Source of the DNA: Bacillus_BA songklensis
GTDB taxonomy: Bacteria > Bacillota > Bacilli > Bacillales > Bacillaceae_H
NCBI RefSeq assembly: GCF_042649685.1
Contig: NZ_JBHRZT010000052.1
Span: forward strand, 62,001-126,000
Direction: 5' to 3'
Length of the DNA: 64,000 nt
Below, in pieces: positions 51,803-60,757 of this stretch. Position numbers and translations under genes: made by a program. The notes under the pieces were generated by a model, which saw only the letters and a program-made list of their open reading frames with translations, was not told where the DNA came from and ran no database searches. The stretch's first letter is position 1, and the number at the start of each line of letters is the position of its first letter.

Positions 51803-52531
51803 TTAATCATTGCATAAGTCCCTGAAAACAAATTGATTGGATTGATGCAGCGATTCCGGAGTACCGGCATCGATCCACCATCCCTTTAAAAAATCGAACT
51901 GCAAGCTATTGGTTTTAATGTACAAATTATTGACATCTGTAATCTCAAATTCTCCCCTATTGGAAGGTTCAAGAAGCATAATATATTCGAATACTTCCGG
52001 GCCATACATATAGATGCCTGTTACGCAGTAATCAGATGATGGATTTTTTGGTTTTTCCATGATATCTAGGATACGATTATGGGCCAAATCTAATGTTGCA
52101 ATTCCAAATCGATGTGGATCACTCACACGCTTGAGTAAAATCCTTGCTCCTTCAGACTGCTGTTCAAAAGCTTGGATATATGGAACTAAGCTGTCCTGGA
52201 AAATATTATCTCCAAGCAGCGCAACAAACTTTTCGCCTTTCACAAATGTACTTGCAATACCCAAGGCCTCAGCAATACCGCCTGCGGCAGGCTGAATCTT
52301 GTATGTTAAACGAACGCCCAGTTCTTCGCCAAGTCCCAGCAAAGAAATAAAAGATCCGAGATCGTGCTGGTTTGTAATGATTAAAATATCGTCAATACCA
52401 GCTTCCCTCAATTTTTGAATTGGCCAATAAATCATCGGATATGGACCGACGGGAAGCAAATGCTTATTGATAATACGCGTTAAAGGCCTCAACCGCTTAC
52501 CCGTTCCTCCCGCTAATATAACTCCTTTCAT
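51803..52531 (-). CDS. spsI: Glucose-1-phosphate thymidylyltransferase (RmlA/SpsI-like)
   Basis: A 242-residue nucleotidyltransferase making dTDP-glucose. L-A-G-G-T-G-K-R-L-R-P-L-T near residue 6 is the nucleotide loop; K-H-L-L-P-V-G-P-Y-P-M-I-Y-W, L-L-G-D-N-I-F, E-K-P and W-W-I-D-A-G-T-P-E-S complete the family pattern. It is the short form typical of SpsI. ATG at 52531 follows AAGGAG. First gene of the polysaccharide cluster. The following step, dTDP-glucose dehydratase RmlB, is not encoded in this window. Confidence 0.93.
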   Translation of the reverse strand: MKGVILAGGTGKRLRPLTRIINKHLLPVGPYPMIYWPIQKLREAGIDDILIITNQHDLGSFISLLGLGEELGVRLTYKIQPAAGGIAEALGIASTFVKGEKFVALLGDNIFQDSLVPYIQAFEQQSEGARILLKRVSDPHRFGIATLDLAHNRILDIMEKPKNPSSDYCVTGIYMYGPEVFEYIMLLEPSNRGEFEITDVNNLYIKTNSLQFDFLKGWWIDAGTPESLHQSNQFVFRDLCND

Positions 52532-52738
52532 GCATCTACCACTCCTTAATACGATCATTAAAGTTTATGAGAAAGTGCGGGATAGTGTTTGATGAAAAAA
52601 AACTTTTTTTAGAAAATAGTGACTCGTAATCACTGGCCTAGGGAGCATCAGCTTTTGATACAAGAATTTTTTTAGGAAGCCTTATTGTTCCATAAAGACA
52701 AAACGATAAGGTATCTGTACATTTTTCCCTATACATAG

Positions 52739-52768
52739 CAAAAGACCGGCAGAAATCCTGTCAGTCTC
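52739..52768 (-). terminator. Terminator of the kynurenine operon
   Basis: Minus strand GACTGACAG and CTGCCGGTC arms followed by TTTTGC, about 120 nt after the kynB stop. Confidence 0.65.
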
Positions 52769-52891
52769 CTTATATCATCATTTTCATGCTTGGATTGCAT
52801 TCATTGTATGGCTTCATTGAAACACAACCTTGATTTCGAGTACTTGGCTCATTCGTACGAAATAAACCGTTCCCACGCTTTTAACTAAATG

Positions 52892-53518
52892 TTACTCTAT
52901 CTTTTTTAATACAGCCCTTACTGGACTTCCATCAGCTTGTGCAAGCGGAAGCGGAAGGGCTGATAGGTCATAATCCCCCGGGGCCACATCATCAAGGACA
53001 ATCCCTTCTAAAATATGAACCCCGTGTCGGGCCAATTCGTGATGGGCTGACAGCTCTTTACTATCCAAAGGATCCACAGACGGTAAATCAAGGCCGATGA
53101 GCCGAATACCGCGTTGTGAAAGATAAGAAGCCAATTCTGGTTCAATATGAGGGATGGTTTCCGGAAAAACAGAGCGATTTTGCCATGCTCCTGTATAGAT
53201 TAATAGGCGTGTTACTGCTTCAAGATTTACGCTTTGCAATTCATCTGCTCCGATCTTTGTCTTGTTTGATAGATGGATGACGCGGGCAGGACCAATGTAT
53301 AAATTGATATCTAAATCAATTACTCTTTTTCCTTCATCATCAAAATGAAAAGGGGCATCAATATGTGTACCTGTGTGGATGCTCATTGTGATTTGACCTA
53401 CATTGACTGACCCGCTGTCCTCTTTACTCCAATTTATATGGTAAGAGAAAGGAGTATCCCCGGGCCATACAGCAACTTTTTCATCCAGCCTTTGTGATAT
53501 ATCAATCCATGCGTTCAT
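52892..53518 (-). CDS. kynB: Kynurenine formamidase
   Basis: A 208-residue cyclase-family metalloenzyme that hydrolyses N-formylkynurenine to kynurenine. H-T-G-T-H-I-D-A-P-F-H-F near residues 50-60 is the metal-binding signature; the W-P-G-D motif near residue 18 and late G-L-D-L-P-S-V-D are typical of KynB. It follows kynA by 88 nt on the same strand. Last gene of the operon for tryptophan breakdown to anthranilate. Confidence 0.93.
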   Translation of the reverse strand: MNAWIDISQRLDEKVAVWPGDTPFSYHINWSKEDSGSVNVGQITMSIHTGTHIDAPFHFDDEGKRVIDLDINLYIGPARVIHLSNKTKIGADELQSVNLEAVTRLLIYTGAWQNRSVFPETIPHIEPELASYLSQRGIRLIGLDLPSVDPLDSKELSAHHELARHGVHILEGIVLDDVAPGDYDLSALPLPLAQADGSPVRAVLKKIE

Positions 53519-53606
53519 GATGCTTTCCTCCGTATCTTGTTTCTAAGAAAGGAAAAGGGCCTATTATCCAGCCCCTTACATACAAAATTTGCTTCATGCT
53601 ATCCCG

Positions 53607-54464
53607 TTAAAGCTTCGTTCTTAAGGACCATAATTCAGGGAAGAAATGCTGATCAAGCGCTCTCTTTAAATAAGTTACACCTGATGAACCTCCTGTTCCC
53701 TGCTTATGGCCAATGATCCGTTCGACAGTGCTCATATGGTTAAAGCGCCATAACTGCTGTTGGCTGCCGATGTCCACCAATTTTTCTGCCAGCTCGTATA
53801 AATTCCAATATTGATCAACATCGCGATAAACCGTCAGCCATGCTTCCTCTACACTCGCATTCGGCTGATAGTTTTGGGACCAGTCCCTGTCAAGAGCATC
53901 CTGGTCAATCGGCAATCCACGGACTGCGAGAGCTTGAATCGCTGCGTCATAGATGCTTGGTTCATGAAGCGCGTCCGTCAGCATTTTGTAAAGGTCGGAC
54001 TGATGTTGATAGACTAATAAAGTATGAGCATTTTTGTTTCCCAACGCAAATTCGATTAAACGGTTCTGATAAGATTGAAACCCGGATGAATGACCCAATT
54101 TGTCCCGAAACTCCATGTATTCGGCAGGAGTCAACGTGGACAGGACACTCCATGATTGGATCAATTGCTGCTGAATTCTCGATACACGTGAGAGCATTTT
54201 AAAAGACGGTTCCAAATCGTTGCGCCGAATACATTGAATGGCTGCGTTTATCTCGTGTAATATGAGCTTCATCCATAGCTCACTTGCCTGATGAATGATG
54301 ATGAAAAGCATTTCATCATGATGATCGGATAATCGATGTTGGCTGGATAAAATCTTATCGAGATGAAGATAACTTCCATACGACATTTCTTTTTGGAAAT
54401 CTGTATGAATCTCTTTCTCCAATCCCGACTTGGCGTTTGTTTCATTATTATTGACGTTTACCAT
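53607..54464 (-). CDS. kynA: Tryptophan 2,3-dioxygenase
   Basis: A 285-residue heme dioxygenase that opens the indole ring of tryptophan. Y-G-S-Y-L-H-L-D-K-I-L near residue 29, H-D-E-M-L-F-I-I-I-H-Q near residue 48, and the heme-ligand histidine in R-F-N-H-M-S-T-V-E-R-I-I-G near residue 240 are conserved, followed by G-T-G-G-S-S-G. ATG at 54464 follows AAGGAGGGTG. It lies between the truncated permease and kynB; a dispersed element is inserted just upstream. Confidence 0.95.
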   Translation of the reverse strand: MVNVNNNETNAKSGLEKEIHTDFQKEMSYGSYLHLDKILSSQHRLSDHHDEMLFIIIHQASELWMKLILHEINAAIQCIRRNDLEPSFKMLSRVSRIQQQLIQSWSVLSTLTPAEYMEFRDKLGHSSGFQSYQNRLIEFALGNKNAHTLLVYQHQSDLYKMLTDALHEPSIYDAAIQALAVRGLPIDQDALDRDWSQNYQPNASVEEAWLTVYRDVDQYWNLYELAEKLVDIGSQQQLWRFNHMSTVERIIGHKQGTGGSSGVTYLKRALDQHFFPELWSLRTKL

Positions 54465-54507
54465 ACCGTCACCCTCCTTTTTTTATTTATACATATTGCT
54501 GCTTTCT

Positions 54508-54716
54508 ATATAAGGCCCACTAAATTTTCCAACATTAGCTTTCGCTTTTTATACTATTCACGACTCTTCTGTTCTTACATCTTGAATCCGCTCAAAAAGG
54601 TTCCCGTATAAGCCTTCGTCAAGGGCCTGCAAGGGAAATTGGCGGAGGCTTATGCGTAAAGAATGTAACATGGGCGTTTTTTGCTCGTGTTACATTCTTT
54701 ATGTGGATTCATATAT
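54508..54716 (-). repeat. Two-hairpin dispersed element, copy 7
   Basis: Reverse orientation, inserted between the permease pseudogene and kynA. Hairpin two arms AAGCCTTCG / CGGAGGCTT, hairpin one AAAGAATGTAACATG / TGTTACATTCTTT, then GTGGATTCATATAT. Confidence 0.85.
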
Positions 54717-54751
54717 CAAGGAGACATTAAATTGGCTATCACGCTATTAAT

Positions 54752-55810
54752 CTATCTTGACTTCTCTTCCAGAAAGCCAGGGGCGTCTTTTGTTGTATGA
54801 TGGACTCCATTTGTTTTTTTCCAAATAACATAAGCAATCGAAAGAAAGATTAACCACGGAATTCCAAGTTGAAGCATGATTTTAAAGTTCGTAAACCATG
54901 TCGTAATCATCAAGCAGAACAGCAAAACGGCCCCTAAAATCGTCAAATAAGGAAAACCGATCATTCTTACTGGTAATTTGCGTCCCCCCACTTGCTCCCA
55001 CTTGCGACGGAAAAATAAATGAGAAACGAAGACCATCAACCATGTGAACATGGCACCGAACATGGAAATCCCCATCATGACCGCGTAAGATGAATCAGGA
55101 ACCAGGGCCGAAACGACTGCAGCAACGATAATACCAAGTGTAGAGACCATAAGAGCGTTTGCCGGAACACCTTTTTTACTTACTTTTCCAAAGAAAGCAG
55201 GCGCATATTTTCCGCGAGATAAGGAAAATATCATCCGCGTTGATGCATATAACTGGCTATTCATGGCCGATAAAGCAGCCGTTAAGACAATAAAGTTTAC
55301 AACACCCGAAGCAGCCGGGATGTTCAAAATTTCCATTACTTTGACAAAAGGGCTTTTATCGACACCGGCAGATTTCCAGGGAACGATCATTAACATGATG
55401 GCCATTGTCAAAACATAGAAAGTGGCCAAACGGAAGACGGTTGCTTTCAGCGCTTTTGGCACAGCTACATCCGGATCTTTCGCTTCACCAGATGTAACCG
55501 CTATCATTTCTGTCCCTAAAAAGCTGAATAGAGAGATAAAGATTGCTACCCACATTCCCCACCGGCCAAACGGCAGAAACCCGCCATGGTTTACAAGATT
55601 TTCGCTTCCTATTCCCGGCTGTTCAGACGCTCCAAATAGAACATATGCACCAAGGAGAATGAAAAGCACAATCGCGCTTACCTTAATCATGGAGAACCAA
55701 TACTCAAATGTGGCAAATGTATTGACACCAGTCGCATTTACATAAATCAACACAGCGGCAAACAACAAGATCCATACCATTCCCGGAACGTCCGGAAACC
55801 AGTATTTCAT
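54752..55810 (-). pseudogene. N-terminally truncated APC-family amino acid permease of the kyn operon
   Basis: 352 residues remain, starting at Y-M-K-Y-W-F-P-D-V-P and containing about nine membrane segments; full-length relatives have about 460 residues and 12 segments. The lost part includes the substrate-binding first helix. The homologous reading continues upstream of the ATG (A-I-A-V-Y-M-K-Y-W-F), in another frame of the last codons of kynU, showing that a deletion joined kynU to the permease interior. It was probably a tryptophan/kynurenine-type permease; loss of TM1-3 should inactivate it. Confidence 0.75.
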
Positions 55811-57084
55811 ATAGACGGCGATCGCAATTTCTCATATTGTTTTTCCGTCATAATTTTTTTTAGATTTTGTACGACCTTCCATACCTCTTCATAAGAAGAA
55901 TACAGTGCGACCGGTGCTAAACGAATGATGTTTGGTGCACGGAAGTCTGGAATCACTCCGTTTTCTTTTAATGATTTACAAATACGAGCAGCTTCATCAT
56001 GTTCGAGACTTACATGTCCCCCTCGACGTACATCATCTCTAGGATTGCCAATTGTAAAATCCATATCTGCCAGCTCGTGTTCAATTAAGTCCATTAAATA
56101 TTGATTGATGTGAAGTGACTTTTGGCGAATGTTTTCAATTCCGGCTTCTGCAAAAATTTCTAAAGAGCCAATTAAAGGCGCAAGGCTCAACACGTGAGGC
56201 GTTCCAATTTGATAAGCCCCTGCCGTTTCAGACGGTGTTAATGTATGTTCCATGTCGAATTGTTTATCTTTTTTGGAACCAAACCATCCAGCCAGACCAG
56301 GATGCGCCCCGAAGTGTTTACGATTCACATATAGGCCGCCGACACATCCAGGCCCCCCATTTAAATGCTTGTAGTTGCACCAATACGCAAAATCAACCCC
56401 CCACCCGCTGAATGAATGAGGAATGGAACCCACAGAATGACATCCATCAAACCCGATTAAAATACCACGCTTGTTTGCTTCCTCTGTTAAACGTTTCATA
56501 TCCAATACTTGACCGCTGCGATAAAGAACGGTTGGTAAAATAATTAACGCGATGTCGTCTGTCATGGCAGCGATAATGTCGTCCTCTTCCAAAAAGCGCC
56601 CATCACGGCTTTTTACACGGATAAGATGGGTGTCCGGATCATAGTCGCGGATGCGGAGCTGGCTTTGAAGAGCATAAATATCAGATGGGAATGTCAATTC
56701 ATCGGCTAAAATCTTTGTACGTGTTCCTTCAGGTTTGTAAAAAGTAGCAACAAGCTGATGTAAGTTCACTGTCGTGGACCCGGTTACAATAACTTCCTCA
56801 GAAGAAGCTCCCACTAATGGCGCCATCATTTCACCTAGTCTCTCTGACATGTAAAACCATGGATGGTTTCCTTGTGTCCATCCGTCAATCCCCAGTTCTT
56901 TCCAATCATCTACAGACTCTAATAGTGTTTTTTCGGCTCTTTTAGAAAGGAGGCCCAATGAATTTCCGTCCATATAAATGGAGTCTGCCTTTAAATAAAA
57001 TTCATGGCGGAAATGCGATAGTCCATCTTCCTGATCAAGTTTCCTGGCAAATTCTAGAGTTGGCTCAAAAGAATAAGAAACCAT
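55807..57084 (-). CDS. kynU: Kynureninase
   Basis: A 425-residue PLP enzyme that cleaves kynurenine to anthranilate and alanine. G-N-S-L-G-L-L near residue 40, the PLP aspartate region F-D-G-C-H-S-V-G, and the Schiff-base lysine in N-Y-K-H-L-N-G-G-P-G near residue 235 are intact. Only the last few residues (after T-E-K-Q-Y-E-K) come from the deletion junction with the permease, so activity is probably kept. Of two adjacent ATGs (57087, 57084), the second has the better spacing to AAGGAGG. Confidence 0.93.
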   Translation of the reverse strand: MVSYSFEPTLEFARKLDQEDGLSHFRHEFYLKADSIYMDGNSLGLLSKRAEKTLLESVDDWKELGIDGWTQGNHPWFYMSERLGEMMAPLVGASSEEVIVTGSTTVNLHQLVATFYKPEGTRTKILADELTFPSDIYALQSQLRIRDYDPDTHLIRVKSRDGRFLEEDDIIAAMTDDIALIILPTVLYRSGQVLDMKRLTEEANKRGILIGFDGCHSVGSIPHSFSGWGVDFAYWCNYKHLNGGPGCVGGLYVNRKHFGAHPGLAGWFGSKKDKQFDMEHTLTPSETAGAYQIGTPHVLSLAPLIGSLEIFAEAGIENIRQKSLHINQYLMDLIEHELADMDFTIGNPRDDVRRGGHVSLEHDEAARICKSLKENGVIPDFRAPNIIRLAPVALYSSYEEVWKVVQNLKKIMTEKQYEKLRSPSI

Positions 57085-57142
57085 CATAATCCTCCTTAAC
57101 TTCGTTTTTGCGATTATGCTAGGGAAATCGTATCAAAGAATA

Positions 57143-57155
57143 TGACATGGCGTCA
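57143..57155. promoter_or_regulatory. Candidate TetR operator between kynU and its regulator
   Basis: TGACATGGCGTCA, an imperfect palindrome in the 190 nt between divergent starts. Assignment is by position only. Confidence 0.3.
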
Positions 57156-57276
57156 ATAACAAATCAAAACATTCTAAAAATCTTGAAAATCGTTGAAAAT
57201 TCTTCACAAATAACCCTTTAGTTTTCATTACTTTCCATATATGCTAGTAAAAAAGGCAACGAATGGAGGAGAAATA

Positions 57277-57894
57277 GTGGTGGAAACTAGTAAAGTGGCG
57301 GATAAACGTCACATGCGCTCAATCATGACACGTCAAAAACTATTAGAAGCGGCAAAAGAAGTGTTTCTTGAGGAAGGATTTCAAAGAGCAACTATTTCTC
57401 AAATTATCAAGAAGGCAAATGTGGGATACGGTACAGCATACGTCCATTTTGAAGGAAAAGACGATATCTTAATTGTGTTAATGGAAGGTGTGATGGATCA
57501 ATTTTATCATATTGCAGAAACTCCCTTCTTTCCAACGTCAAAAGAAGAAGCGGAACAAGTCATCGAAAAGCAGGCGTACGCATTTTTAAAGATGGCTGAA
57601 GCAGAACGAGGCATGATGCAAGTGTTTGAACAGGCAATTGGGATTTCACCGGTTGTCTCCGATAAATGGAAAGAAATCAGAGAAAGGTTCATTCAACGAA
57701 TTTCAAAGGATATCGCCTATTCACAGCAAAATGGATTGGCCAGAGCGGCGTTAAATCATGAACTTGTTGCCCGCGGCTGGTTTTTCGCCAATGAAATGTA
57801 CCTCTGGGAAATCGTTCGAAATGAACACCAGGCATCCGTCGAAGACATTGCCAAAACCATTACGGCTATTTACACAACGGGACTCTACCTGTAA
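57277..57894 (+). CDS. TetR-family regulator, divergent from the kynurenine operon
   Basis: A 205-residue regulator. The N-terminal helix-turn-helix reads F-Q-R-A-T-I-S-Q-I-I-K-K-A-N-V-G-Y-G-T-A-Y-V-H-F (about 40-63), the TetR pattern; the C-terminal ligand domain is helical. Frame is open from 57241, but GTG at 57277 follows GGAGGAG. It is divergent from kynU, so it probably represses kynU-kynA-kynB, with tryptophan or a kynurenine compound as ligand; this is inference. Confidence 0.88.
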   Translation: MVETSKVADKRHMRSIMTRQKLLEAAKEVFLEEGFQRATISQIIKKANVGYGTAYVHFEGKDDILIVLMEGVMDQFYHIAETPFFPTSKEEAEQVIEKQAYAFLKMAEAERGMMQVFEQAIGISPVVSDKWKEIRERFIQRISKDIAYSQQNGLARAALNHELVARGWFFANEMYLWEIVRNEHQASVEDIAKTITAIYTTGLYL

Positions 57895-57895
57895 A

Positions 57896-58048
57896 AAGGA
57901 TGACTCAAAAGCCTCCGGATGACGGTAATCATCCATTTTTTCTGTGATGGGCCGTCACCCCCATGCTTGATTTTCCTGGATTTTTCATGACGATCCATCG
58001 CAGGAGGTTGTCCCTAAAGTATGTTCTTTGTACTTTTAGGACAACCTC
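57896..58048 (+). repeat. Dispersed terminator-repeat family, copy 3
   Basis: GATGACTCAAAAG, TGACGATCCATCGCAGGAGG and the final hairpin (GAGGTTGTCCTAAAAGTA arms, 58000-58048) in the same order as copy 1. It fills the space between convergent genes and probably terminates both. Confidence 0.85.
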
Positions 58049-58049
58049 T

Positions 58050-58544
58050 TTATTTAAATTCCGTTATCTTAAACACCTCTGTGGAGCCTTGATAATCGTT
58101 ATAATGAATATCTAAATCATGAAAATAGCGGTGAAGCTTCTTGATTGTGGCTTTCTTCTTTCCGTCATTTTTTATTTCACTTGCCATCTTGGCTATTTCC
58201 TTAAAGTCTTTTGATAGATCTTTATTGTCCACTTTTAGACTTCCGAGGGAATAAAGCATATTTTCCGCTGCCGCTTTTTGTTCTTCCCAATTCAGCGAAT
58301 CCAATCTTCCATAACAGGCCGTCTCATTATAAAAGTCGTGGAAATAAGAAATGAAGTCGCCAACGTTCGTAAACTCTTTGATTTCTTCAGTTGCAGCGAG
58401 TGCTTTGGTGGATTGCTTTGCCGTTTCCTCAGCTCCTGAAAACAGGGATATCATGATATATCCTGCAGTGAATACCCCAATTATACATAGCCCTGCAATC
58501 ATTCCAACAAGCTTTTTATCTAGCTTTTTCTTTTCTTTCTCCAT
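58050..58544 (-). CDS. Hypothetical membrane-anchored protein, 164 aa
   Basis: A basic N-terminus (E-K-E-K-K-K-L-D-K-K-L) is followed by one membrane helix (about residues 14-35) and a 125-residue, mostly helical, presumably extracellular domain with N-E-T-A-C-Y-G-R-L-D-S and L-H-R-Y-F-H-D-L-D-I-H-Y. No family recognised. The ATG at 58544 follows GAGGAGG. Upstream, a GTG frame at 58630 overlaps in a different frame and could be the start of a longer, frameshifted gene. Confidence 0.65.
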   Translation of the reverse strand: MEKEKKKLDKKLVGMIAGLCIIGVFTAGYIMISLFSGAEETAKQSTKALAATEEIKEFTNVGDFISYFHDFYNETACYGRLDSLNWEEQKAAAENMLYSLGSLKVDNKDLSKDFKEIAKMASEIKNDGKKKATIKKLHRYFHDLDIHYNDYQGSTEVFKITEFK

Positions 58545-58778
58545 TCCCCCATCCTCCTCTTCAACTTGTTCATGGAGCCGCTCCAAAAATTCAGCTTTGC
58601 TTCTATAACTCTTTTATTAGACTCTTCCACTACTGTCTCCTTCTTCTTTTTTCTCCTTTTTATGGATGTTTTCCTTTTGAGAGCAGCTGCATTTCCGCCG
58701 CCTTCCCGGCCACTTTCAATTGACGGATGCCTTGCCGTTTCTTATACTGCGAAAAGTTAAAAAAAGAGAACAAGGTAA

Positions 58779-58988
58779 TATATAAATCCACATAAATCAT
58801 TTGACATAAATAAAAAGCATTTATGTCAAATGATTTATGCATAAGCGGCTGCCAATCTCCCTTACGGGTTCTTGCCAGCCGCTTATACGAAGACCTTTGT
58901 AAGCTCATTCAAGATGAAAAAACAGAAAGGCGCGAATAGAAGAAAACCCGGTGACAAAGGTTAAAAAATTAAATTGGATTTATATATA
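58779..58988 (+). repeat. Two-hairpin dispersed element, copy 8 (complete)
   Basis: The best complete copy: TATATAAATCCA at the left, GGATTTATATATA at the right, hairpin one AAATCATTTGACATAAAT with its perfect complement, hairpin two AAGCGGCTGGCAAG-type arms around CCCGTAAGGG. It abuts the remnant of a DUF3900-like gene. Confidence 0.92.
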
Positions 58989-58989
58989 A

Positions 58990-59329
58990 TGGACTTCCAA
59001 TAAAGTTTTTATCTTTTTACGTGGTACAAGTAGAAGGAAAAGGAGAACAGATAAACAGTCACTATAAACACTTCCAAACGTTGGACGAAGATACCTATGA
59101 AAATAGTGCTCTAAAAGAATTCTTGGATGGAGAGCTGACAAAAATCGTTAAACGAAAAGTCAATCGTCATCCAAAAACAGATCAAGTACCCACGAAAATC
59201 GGCCGCTTTATCGTAGAACCGGGGCATTCCCTTGATTCCAACCCAAACTACAATCTGTTTCACCGGATCCGCTTTGCTGAAACAAAGGAAGCCTTTCAAG
59301 AGGAAAATTATTTCATTCAGTGTTTATAA
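58990..59329 (+). pseudogene. N-terminal fragment of a DUF3900-type protein
   Basis: From 59009 the frame reads F-L-S-F-Y-V-V-Q-V-E-G-K-G-E-Q, then H-F-Q-T-L-D, D-G-E-L-T-K-I-V-K-R-K-V and K-I-G-R-F-I-V-E-P-G, which fits the start of DUF3900 proteins (usually over 350 residues). An ATG at 58990 (M-D-F) is out of frame by one base, and the frame ends after 102 codons from a GTG at 59021. Both ends are damaged, the left one next to a dispersed element. Family name is from memory. Confidence 0.55.
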
Positions 59330-59348
59330 TGTTATCTTAATTTTTCTC

Positions 59349-59387
59349 AAAAGGTAAATTTTATATAGAGGGAAATTACCTTTTGCA
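59349..59387 (+). terminator. Hairpin downstream of the DUF3900 remnant
   Basis: AAAAGGTAA and TTACCTTTT arms ending in TTTTGC. Confidence 0.6.
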
Positions 59388-59462
59388 TTGATAAATTATA
59401 TTTATTTCTTTTGATTTACTATGGAGTTTTTATTTAAGTAACCTGCCCCGTTATATACTTTA

Positions 59463-59504
59463 AAATCCTTCTGCATTACGTTTATAGTAACGCAGAAGGA
59501 TTAT
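59463..59504. terminator. Terminator of the DUF4317 gene
   Basis: AATCCTTCTGC and GCAGAAGGATT arms, A/T-rich on both sides, between convergent genes. Confidence 0.7.
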
Positions 59505-59572
59505 TTATTTAAACAGTTCAATTAAGGTTTTGTAAAAGAAAGCCATTTAAAAGCTTTTCATTCGCTTGATAT

Positions 59573-60757
59573 TTAACTATTGACTATATTACCGTTAAAA
59601 GCTTCTGGAATCATAGTGAACCCTTCAATCACGGTATCTTCTTCCACTTCGATCATAATGTAACGTTTACCGTTAAAATTGACCTGTCTCACGTATCTTA
59701 AATCTTGTGGACTAATAGAAATGTTAGCTACTTTCGTGTTGATTTTGATAGATTTTGAATTATACTTTGGTACGATGCTACTTGCTTTTAGCTCATATTT
59801 TTCGTCATCGAGGACTCTTTGGAAAGCTGTTTCTACCTTTTCTGTATTTACATCTTCTAGTCCGCTCATCTTTAAAATACGTTCTACGTCTTTGTAGTCT
59901 AGTTTTGGTGTTTCTTCATCTTCATTTTCTTCGATCACACGGTTAATTTCTTCATATACATTGGAGAGTGTTGACGTGTTTAGTTGATCTCCTGTTACGT
60001 CTTTTACAATTTCCTCAAAAGCCATTTTATCGTCTTTTGCAGTCATCGTCTCTTCACCATTTAATACTTCCTCTACGAACTGATGATCAGGCTCATGTGC
60101 TTTGCCTGCTGAATATAAAATGTGGTTGACATCCGCAGCATTATCTGTGAAACAAGGAAAAAGAAACCCTGCTACTGGAGCGTTGAGGTTGATGACAGGA
60201 TCTATCATAACATTGTACTTGAATTCCTTCTCGACATAGTCAAAAAGCAATTCTTTTTTTGGTTCCTGTGTTTTATTTATACTGCATAGAATAAATGAAT
60301 GGGAATAAACGGCATCTCGTTCACTCTCCCCAGCCTCTTTGCTTGGGCGTTTCATTGGCTTCAAATATTCTCCTCGAATGAATGTTACGACAATATCCAT
60401 TTCATATTGCCGGTCTTTAAGCATTTTTTCAACGATGAGAAGCATTTGTTCTTTCCATCCTTCCACATCACTGCTTAATAATCCTTGATGCAAAATAAGC
60501 TGACTGTTATTTTTAGCATTACGCTGAAATTTTAATTCAAATAACTTTTCATCCAATTGTCCTGTAAGTAATTTTTTAAAGTTATTCATAAACAACTCTT
60601 GCTGATCTTGGTCCAACATTTCAAATGGTTGACTTTGATGATGATAGATTTCACTTGTTTCCTTCATGATATAAACATTAAAGATTTCGGTGATTTTGAG
60701 TAATTCATTATCTACTTTAAATTGTTTTCGAATGCTTGCTATGTCTTTTTGGTTCAT
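59573..60757 (-). CDS. DUF4317-family protein
   Basis: A 394-residue soluble protein. N-Q-K-D-I-A-S-I-R-K-Q-F-K near the start, followed by I-F-N-V-Y-I-M-K-E-T, P-F-E-M-L and N-N-F-K-K-L-L-T-G-Q-L-D match the DUF4317 family, which has no known function. The central part has alternating beta strands, and residues about 250-340 are acidic. The frame runs on to 60928, but the first family-conserved methionine is at 60757, with AGGAG and GGGAA upstream. It is a single-gene unit. Confidence 0.8.
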   Translation of the reverse strand: MNQKDIASIRKQFKVDNELLKITEIFNVYIMKETSEIYHHQSQPFEMLDQDQQELFMNNFKKLLTGQLDEKLFELKFQRNAKNNSQLILHQGLLSSDVEGWKEQMLLIVEKMLKDRQYEMDIVVTFIRGEYLKPMKRPSKEAGESERDAVYSHSFILCSINKTQEPKKELLFDYVEKEFKYNVMIDPVINLNAPVAGFLFPCFTDNAADVNHILYSAGKAHEPDHQFVEEVLNGEETMTAKDDKMAFEEIVKDVTGDQLNTSTLSNVYEEINRVIEENEDEETPKLDYKDVERILKMSGLEDVNTEKVETAFQRVLDDEKYELKASSIVPKYNSKSIKINTKVANISISPQDLRYVRQVNFNGKRYIMIEVEEDTVIEGFTMIPEAFNGNIVNS

